Positions 6,001-8,352 of a DNA stretch of 8,352 nt are shown piece after piece. Position 1 is the stretch's first letter; the number at the start of each line of letters is the position of its first letter. The stretch is from the NCBI GenBank assembly GCA_017528675.1, contig JAFXOO010000294.1:1-8352 (forward strand), in the 5' to 3' direction. A model generated the notes under the pieces. The model was not told the DNA's origin and ran no database searches. It saw nothing but the letters and a program-made list of their open reading frames with translations. Origin of the DNA: Oscillospiraceae bacterium. Lineage in GTDB: Bacteria; Bacillota; Clostridia; Oscillospirales; Ruminococcaceae. The position numbers and the translations under genes were made by a program.

Positions 6001-8352
6001 GGAAGCCGTTCTCAAAATACGGATGGCTCTGTAATTCCGGAATCCGGACAGAATAGCCGCCGGTAATCAGCATGTTTCGTGCAATTGCTTCCCACGCCTC
6101 AAAATCCGCAGCATTTCGGAACTGCTGGTCGAGATCCTCCATCTCATCCCGTGCAAAGCAATGGTCAAGTACGCCCGGCAACTGCTCCGGATCGGAGATC
6201 ATCTTCACGAGCGAATCCACCGCAGCCTTTTCTGTCTCCACACGTTTTCTGACATGCATCATCATGCGCTTGTATGCGAAAGACTGCTGCACATACTCCG
6301 CATCTGTATGCGCACAAAGTGCTGCAAACTCCTCCGCATTCAGGCGGTCAACTGCTACATTGCCCCGGTCGCTCAACCGTGAATACATCTTCTCATCAAT
6401 GAGCCGCACGACCACAGAAGAAATCGCAAGCGCTGGATTCTCCTGCATCATCTTCGCAGCTTCCTTCGGCTTTGCATGTTCGTCGTTTGTGAAATTGACC
6501 AGTACTACGCTGCTGTCCACATCGCCCTCGATAGCAGGAATCAGCAGCTTGCCTTCCGTCAGCTTTGTCATGCGCTCCGGTGTGATGTCACCAGCCTGCG
6601 CACGGAATGCCGCTAACATCGCAGAAACGGCTTTTTGTGTATCCACCTGTTGATGTTCAATCTTCTCCTCCAGATGTTCTTCAGTCCCGTCTTGATGCAA
6701 TGCTACCAGCGTCTTGATCGTATTCCGCATCGGTTTCATAAGCTCACGCAGCGTCGAAGTAGCTTCCTCCACAGTGAGCATTTCCTCGTAGTCAATCAGA
6801 TCCGGATTTTCATGCGATACATCCAGCACAATGACACGAAGCTCCGGATCATACCGGAAAATGCTCTCCTGACGCTCGACTTCACCTTCATCATGCTGCA
6901 CAATTTCCTCAGTCTCCGCTGTTACCGTCACAGTCCGCAGCTCACGCAGATCGAACCGGATGCTGTACTCCGGAAGCTCGATCACCGGCGCATCCGTCTG
7001 CCGTGCCGCAAGATACGGATCCACAAAAGAAGCGCCCTCCGATTCCTCGGCTGGCGCTTCTGTCTCCGCATCATCGGAGAACACACGATTCACTTTTTCC
7101 GTCAGGGTGTCGTCACCGGTACCAGCACTTTCTCCCGCATCACCGTGTTGTCTGTGTAGAACGTCCTCGTCCGTTCCCACTGTTCGATCTCCTCGAAGCT
7201 CCCGGTCGGACGAGGGTTCATCTGCTCGTACTGGCTGTCCAGAAGCTCCCTGTACTCCCATGCTGTCTTGTCCACTGATCTGGCTACCGTCAGATACTGG
7301 TTCCGGAGCTCCATCAATTCCACCAGTTCCGGATGCTGCGTCTCCATGAAGTGCATCCACTGCATCCCGTAGCTCCCGATCGGCTCCTCCTCCATTGTCG
7401 GCTCTGTCTCCGAGAGATTCATGCTGTACAGACCGCAGATCGGATCGAACCGATACCAGATCATCTGCCCCCGCACTTCCTTCTGCTGGAATTCCGGGAA
7501 CCACCGGGTGTTGCTCCCATTCGGTACGGTCTGCGTTGTCTCCCAGCCGATCACCCCGTCCATCCGTTTGCATACGGCTCTCGTCAGGCTGTTCTCCAGC
7601 TTCTCCGGGCTGATCTCCGGCAGCATCTCCTCGGGTATGCTGTCCTTCTCGTCCTGCGGCATCTGCTGCCACTGCTCGTAACTGATCTTGCTCATATCGT
7701 TCCTTCCTTTCCATCGTTTCAATTTCGTTGATAACACTTTCGATGCGCCGCAGCGCCGTTCTGGCTGTCCCGGCTGCATGGGAGAGAAATGCAAACCGCT
7801 GCTCCTCCGTGTGCAGCATCCGGAACACCGAAGCATCCGGCTCGACCTTGAAACTGCTGCCGCCGACTTCCAGCCGTCCGGCCATGATCGTCTGCACGGC
7901 GGTTACATAGCATTTCCGGAATGCTTCAAATTCCTGCGGCGGTATCCCCAGCATTCTCATGCAATCGGTCACATTACTCGGGCTCATGGTCTTCTTCAGC
8001 GTTCCGGTCAGAATTGGCTCCTGAGTTGAAAGAGATAGTCCCGACTTGACTGCCTGCACGTTCCGGATGTTGATCGTCCAGAGATACGGCGGGGCTTCCT
8101 GCTCGGTCTGGGAGAAGTCGTACAGGTCGATCTGCCTGCCGTCCTTGCCGACAAAGCGCACGCCTTCCTCGCCCTGTGCGACAGTGTAGCCCTGCCGCTG
8201 CCACTGCTCCCGGGTCGCAATAAAGCGTGCAGCAGGGCGCTGGGCGAAGAATGTCAGCGCCACATTGGCGTTGTGCTTGTAGATCCGCCCTTGAAAGCGG
8301 AGATATTCTGCATACTTCGCCGGATCTCGTGATAACCCGGATAGTACGTCAG
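1..8352 (-). CDS. Giant polyvalent protein: ArdC-like domain, LPD/YodL modules, N12-class adenine methylase and SNF2-like helicase (partial at both ends)
   Basis: The frame is open over the whole window, 2,783 codons, with no in-frame stop; neither start nor stop codon is present. Residue 1 here is the Asp codon at 8350-8348. Order of parts: ArdC-like domain (residues 1-84), helical tail (to about 223), low-complexity linker (about 224-424), unrecognised region (about 425-827), EYGIGGH module (about 828-925), YodL-like domain (about 941-1037), accessory modules (about 1043-1641), acidic linker, methylase core (about 1830-2150), connector, and helicase N-lobe with Walker A GAGKS (Lys about 2626). 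The N-terminus is probably close, because ArdC domains usually open their protein. The C-terminus must lie well beyond the window, because the DEAH box and second helicase lobe are missing. Proteins of this build occur in Clostridial conjugative elements and are thought to protect and process transferred DNA in the recipient. Family assignment is secure; precise activity and substrate are inference. No promoter is visible inside the window. Confidence 0.93.
2..559 (-). other. SNF2/DEAD-like helicase, first lobe (truncated by the window edge)
   Basis: Residues about 2598-2783. LRPHQKNCVARAI precedes NTLAAHVVGAGKS, whose GAGKS (484-470) is the Walker A motif binding ATP phosphate. VVVPNPLTEQTAREW is motif Ia. 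ARVATGSYDAVIMSQEQFEKIPMS matches the family's 'RIATGxYDAVIxxxxQFEKIPxS' segment before the DEAH box. A charged helical insertion (EFLMKELDSLEDMLREKRL through AKKQLAAKIEKL) follows, and the window ends at DDLLEFEHL. In relatives this directly precedes G-x-D-x-L-x-VDEAH, so the Walker B motif should lie within about 15 codons outside the window. The motor would use ATP to move along or remodel duplex DNA near the fused methylase. Confidence 0.88.
560..1899 (-). other. Connector between methylase and helicase
   Basis: Residues about 2151-2597. Landmarks are a charged helix (ITITKREQAARERR), EPWGKNFTYQVKDNKIYYRQG, PPAEMKKLMQLCELRTITREL, LREKLNTAYDAYVKEHG, and LGKEPEAVCAELLDKGLIF with DPEKNLPGEPYSG and EYLSGNVRRKL. 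'YVTADEYLSGNVR' and 'YDxFVxxxG' type segments stand at this place in the N12-class methylase/helicase family. The closing part, KAKYERRYNDIFNSLVGREY, leads into the helicase start. No insertion or frameshift is seen, and the frame is clean throughout. Confidence 0.75.
1900..2870 (-). other. N12-class adenine-specific DNA methylase core
   Basis: The segment opens with NLSAIREMLRLEKAAEEG and QYCGWGGLPQVFDERF (YCGWGG at 2734-2717), the family's signature lead-in. AARASTMNAHYTPQIIIDAM (MNAHYT at 2611-2594) corresponds to motif X. EPSCGTGNF (2521-2495) is motif I, the SAM-binding loop. GVVGVELD contains the acidic SAM-ribose residue. GNIPFGNY (2323-2300) is the catalytic motif IV, with Asn at about residue 2011 in the NPPF position. 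The segment GGVVAFVTSSGTLDK and a RADLVGAIRLP strand follow. The family transfers methyl groups from SAM to adenine N6. It is commonly fused to an SNF2-like helicase in conjugative elements, where protection of incoming DNA from restriction is the favoured role. All core motifs are intact, so activity is plausible; the target site is unknown. Confidence 0.88.
3200..4090 (-). other. Accessory modules and acidic Pro/Glu linkers before the methylase
   Basis: Residues about 1421-1718. A unit at 4085-3775 carries NGITVYDTAQWDPEIRDYR, then a charged helix (KQRQRFTEYWDALAAEQRF) and a strand/helix end. It is followed by a proline-rich linker (EPEKVETNSNPPEPEKKHK, about 3765-3710). Next, 3705-3430 holds AERLYKQFCEQFPAIADG, WEPLTVEHL, a strand pair with YLTYYKQGGDTFRDPDF, and ELDHENKTLHVLEYQQDG. 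This is a DUF-like beta-rich module that I recognise from other conjugative-element giants but cannot name with confidence. A second acidic linker, DEPELELEPEQKPDDPNPEL, lies at about 3275-3205. No catalytic motif is apparent. Confidence 0.5.
4215..4740 (-). other. Helical module, QLALF linker and small alpha/beta module
   Basis: Residues about 1204-1379. First is a helical segment (VIQRVMKDVPIMSEDGV through ALVAIAKHKYNVDI). Then comes a disordered acidic linker (SSEQEKVDTNSTDDEPFTEG) ending in QLALFDMP at 4435-4412. After it a small alpha/beta unit runs NFQVVTYSRDSGVDDKKDF, a helix MEEAIEDARRYL and a strand GSAVVDKEHHRVVFYGG. The strand-helix-strand unit looks like the sequence-variable accessory domains common in polyvalent proteins. 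The pentapeptide QLALF matches the bacterial sliding-clamp binding consensus and is discussed as a finding. Confidence 0.5.
4780..5225 (-). other. LPD-type accessory module after YodL
   Basis: Residues about 1043-1190 show KYHFYIIADLKTWANNE, a helix KLEKFDTLDDALSRFREL, then ARLTLGVSR, DLDILHVRAGQNYLVTDF, and a Trp-containing AEWLKHKG. The order 'short strand, dAlxxyxeL helix, LTLGV strand, D-I-x-x-V-x-x-G-x-N-Y-L-V-x-D-F' is familiar from large polyvalent protein associated (LPD) modules lying next to YodL-like domains. I am not sure of the exact LPD number. No catalytic motif is visible. Confidence 0.55.
5240..5530 (-). other. YodL-like domain
   Basis: Residues about 941-1037 read VYQLKQGEQYHGIRYMSL, NDYDLVYECRW, LEKLEQLYIRLN, DDYTGRSLSMSDVL and AYYVDTVGFQEMPDF. 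The series YQLK-G-RxI-RF, NYDLVY, LExIYxxFN, GxSLSxSDV and YYVDxxGF is diagnostic of the YodL-like domain (Pfam YodL). It is found as a small protein or as a module in large proteins of Firmicutes conjugative elements. Its function is unknown; it is probably a structural or regulatory accessory. All landmarks are present, and length is normal for the domain. Confidence 0.85.
5580..5872 (-). other. EYGIGGH-type accessory module
   Basis: Residues about 828-925 contain LSFEEILDAEIVRGTGF, G-K-Q-R-V-Q-D-F-Y, a helix DAKQLAAFLKKEYGIGGHT (the EYGIGGHT part at 5702-5725), and a glycine-rich DYDGGGMQIRM hairpin ending in SWNQLAEVALTRL. The sequence 'FLK-x-EYGIGG' followed by a 'DGxGxxI' hairpin and a 'xSWxxVA' helix recurs in helicase/methylase giants of Firmicutes mobile elements. 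I know it as a recurring segment without an assigned biochemical activity. Confidence 0.65.
5871..7079 (-). other. Unrecognised mostly helical region of the giant protein
   Basis: Residues about 425-827. I do not recognise a named domain. It opens with beta-like segments (VIELPEYSIRFDLREL, then a Val/Thr-rich strand) and continues with acidic, helical sequence. Notable landmarks are KLLIPAIEGD, DSSVVLVNFTND, a helix QSFAYKRMMMHVRKRVETEK, the segment DEMEDLDQQFRNAADFEAWE and a strand pair TVLHVQYEGDLVVLSVKE. Similar helical segments occur between the ArdC-like and YodL-like parts of other such giant proteins, but I cannot assign an activity. Confidence 0.5.
7080..7681 (-). other. Low-complexity linker of the giant protein, overprinted by the nested gene
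   Basis: Residues about 224-424 are dominated by Gly, Asp, Ala, Arg, Ser, Gln and Glu, with short runs such as GDQPGEAGEQPDES and DRADNGGGADREL, and have few aromatic or aliphatic residues. This predicts a long disordered tether between the ArdC-like part and the remaining modules. Its codons often end in A or T (GGA, CGA, GAT, GCA), unlike the nested frame on the same bases, whose codons mostly end in G or C. Codon choice here therefore seems set by the nested gene, and the linker is what the giant frame can tolerate. Hydrophobic, structured sequence resumes at about 7000 (VIELPEYSIRFDL). Confidence 0.75.
7102..7695 (-). CDS. Nested overprinted gene, TnpV-like protein (197 aa)
   Basis: A complete ORF runs from ATG at 7695 to TGA at 7104-7102, in a different frame of the same strand from the giant gene that contains it. 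A strong Shine-Dalgarno (AAGGAAGGA) ends five bases before the ATG, so I prefer this start over the upstream in-frame ATG at 7836, whose extra 47 residues look like out-of-frame translation. The protein begins MSKISYEQWQQMPQDEKD, is acidic and rich in Trp, Met and Gln, and has no membrane segment. Its second half (from about residue 100) contains IGSYGM, then F-M-x-x-x-H-P, a VDKTAWE helix and a closing helix with VMREKVL. This spacing resembles TnpV, a small family of unknown function found in Clostridial mobile elements (GKYGxMR, Hxx, ID-TA-E, and terminal EEIVL-type segments). The match is from memory and remote. Codon use is gene-like: only 11 of 197 codons end in T, and about 80% end in G or C by hand count. 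The end is shorter than typical TnpV, which closes on an ELIY-like tail. Confidence 0.68.
   Translation of the reverse strand: MSKISYEQWQQMPQDEKDSIPEEMLPEISPEKLENSLTRAVCKRMDGVIGWETTQTVPNGSNTRWFPEFQQKEVRGQMIWYRFDPICGLYSMNLSETEPTMEEEPIGSYGMQWMHFMETQHPELVELMELRNQYLTVARSVDKTAWEYRELLDSQYEQMNPRPTGSFEEIEQWERTRTFYTDNTVMREKVLVPVTTP
7682..8098 (-). other. Helical tail of the ArdC-like region
   Basis: Residues 85-223 follow the ArdC-like domain. They contain a strand-like YLWTINIRNVQAV, a run SPSNVTDCMRMLGIPPQEFEAF, a helix VTAVQTIMAGRLEVGG, and a final helix FLSHAAGTARTALRRIESV ending in a charged segment. A conserved-looking 'A-x-G-T-A' turn before the last long helix is common at this position in related giant proteins, as far as I recall. 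No zinc-binding HExxH is present. Function beyond linking the DNA-binding domain to the rest is unknown. Confidence 0.55.
7701..7709 (-). promoter_or_regulatory. Shine-Dalgarno of the nested gene
   Basis: The minus strand reads AAGGAAGGA, followed by five bases (ACGAT) and then ATG at 7695. This is a strong match to the anti-Shine-Dalgarno with normal spacing, and it decides the start of the nested ORF. The same bases encode part of a charged ERKER stretch in the giant protein, so a chance purine run there is possible. Confidence 0.65.
8099..8352 (-). other. ArdC-like N-terminal ssDNA-binding domain
   Basis: Residues 1-84 of the visible protein read DVLSGLSRDPAKYAEYL, then N-A-N-V-A-L, QRPAARFIATREQW, and G-Y-T-V-A-Q-G-E-E-G-V. 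This is the order of landmarks in the ArdC N-terminal domain: a helix ending at 'fL', an asparagine-rich turn, Q-R-P-x-A, a Trp-containing helix, and a V-x-x-G-E-x-x-I strand. In the antirestriction protein ArdC this part binds single-stranded DNA; it commonly opens large polyvalent proteins of conjugative elements. The catalytic HExxH metalloprotease half of ArdC is not seen in the following 140 residues (8098-7682), which instead form a helical tail. So only the DNA-binding role is supported. Confidence 0.82.

Noticed and set aside
7261..7261. An in-frame ATG in the giant frame at 7261, considered as the true start of a separate helicase gene
   Set aside because: The frame is open far upstream into a recognisable ArdC-like domain, and no Shine-Dalgarno stands before this ATG. 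A secondary internal start cannot be excluded, but nothing supports it.
7696..7836. Upstream in-frame extension of the nested ORF to an ATG at 7836
   Set aside because: The extra 47 residues are Cys/Arg/Gly-rich and look like out-of-frame translation of the ArdC tail; the ATG at 7695 has the good ribosome binding site.
7719..7913. A 64-codon minus-strand ORF (also 7974-8204 and 8008-8220)
   Set aside because: These overlap the ArdC-like region, have shadow-like composition and no ribosome binding site that I can see.
1..8352. Search for tRNAs, CRISPR repeats, insertion sequence ends, attachment sites and terminators
   Set aside because: The whole window is coding in one frame. I saw no cloverleaf, regularly spaced repeat, inverted terminal repeat or hairpin with a T-run that could be supported.

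Overview
The window is almost entirely one gene. On the minus strand a single reading frame is open from one end to the other: 2,783 complete codons (8350 down to 2), with no stop, and neither its start nor its end inside the window. I checked the frame triplet by triplet. The clear homology signals, from the ArdC-like end at the right to the helicase Walker A motif at the left, all lie in this same frame. The protein is a giant 'polyvalent' helicase/methyltransferase of the kind carried by integrative conjugative elements, plasmids and phages of Clostridia. The moderately high GC content, the codon use and the module set (ArdC-like, YodL-like, N12-class methylase, SNF2-like helicase) suggest a conjugative element of a gut Clostridia lineage such as Ruminococcaceae/Oscillospiraceae. 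The host call is inference.

Layout in gene order, from high to low coordinates. 8352-8100: ArdC-like ssDNA-binding domain. 8100-7682: its helical tail. About 7681-7080: a low-complexity Gly/Asp/Ala/Arg/Ser/Gln linker. About 7080-5870: an unrecognised, mostly helical region. About 5870-5580: a recurring 'EYGIGGH' module. About 5530-5240: a YodL-like domain. About 5225-4220: LPD-type accessory modules, with a linker carrying a perfect QLxLF clamp-binding pentapeptide (4421-4435). About 4085-3200: further accessory modules and an acidic Pro/Glu linker. About 2870-1900: an adenine-specific DNA methylase core with EPSCGTGNF and NIPF motifs. About 1900-560: connector. About 560-1: the first half of an SNF2/DEAD-like helicase motor, cut by the window edge just before its expected DEAH box.

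The most striking feature is a second complete gene in another frame of the same strand, lying wholly inside the giant gene's linker (7102-7695). It has a strong Shine-Dalgarno sequence, an ATG, 197 codons with gene-like codon use, and a protein resembling the TnpV family. The giant frame stays open through it and reads as a disordered linker. This looks like genuine overprinting: one strand, two proteins, about 590 bases.

Together the domains fit a protein that travels with, or is made early from, a transferred element. The ArdC-like part would bind incoming single-stranded DNA, the methylase would modify it against restriction, and the helicase would remodel it. The functional synthesis is inference from family knowledge. 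I see no RNA genes, CRISPR array, insertion sequence, terminator or intergenic region.
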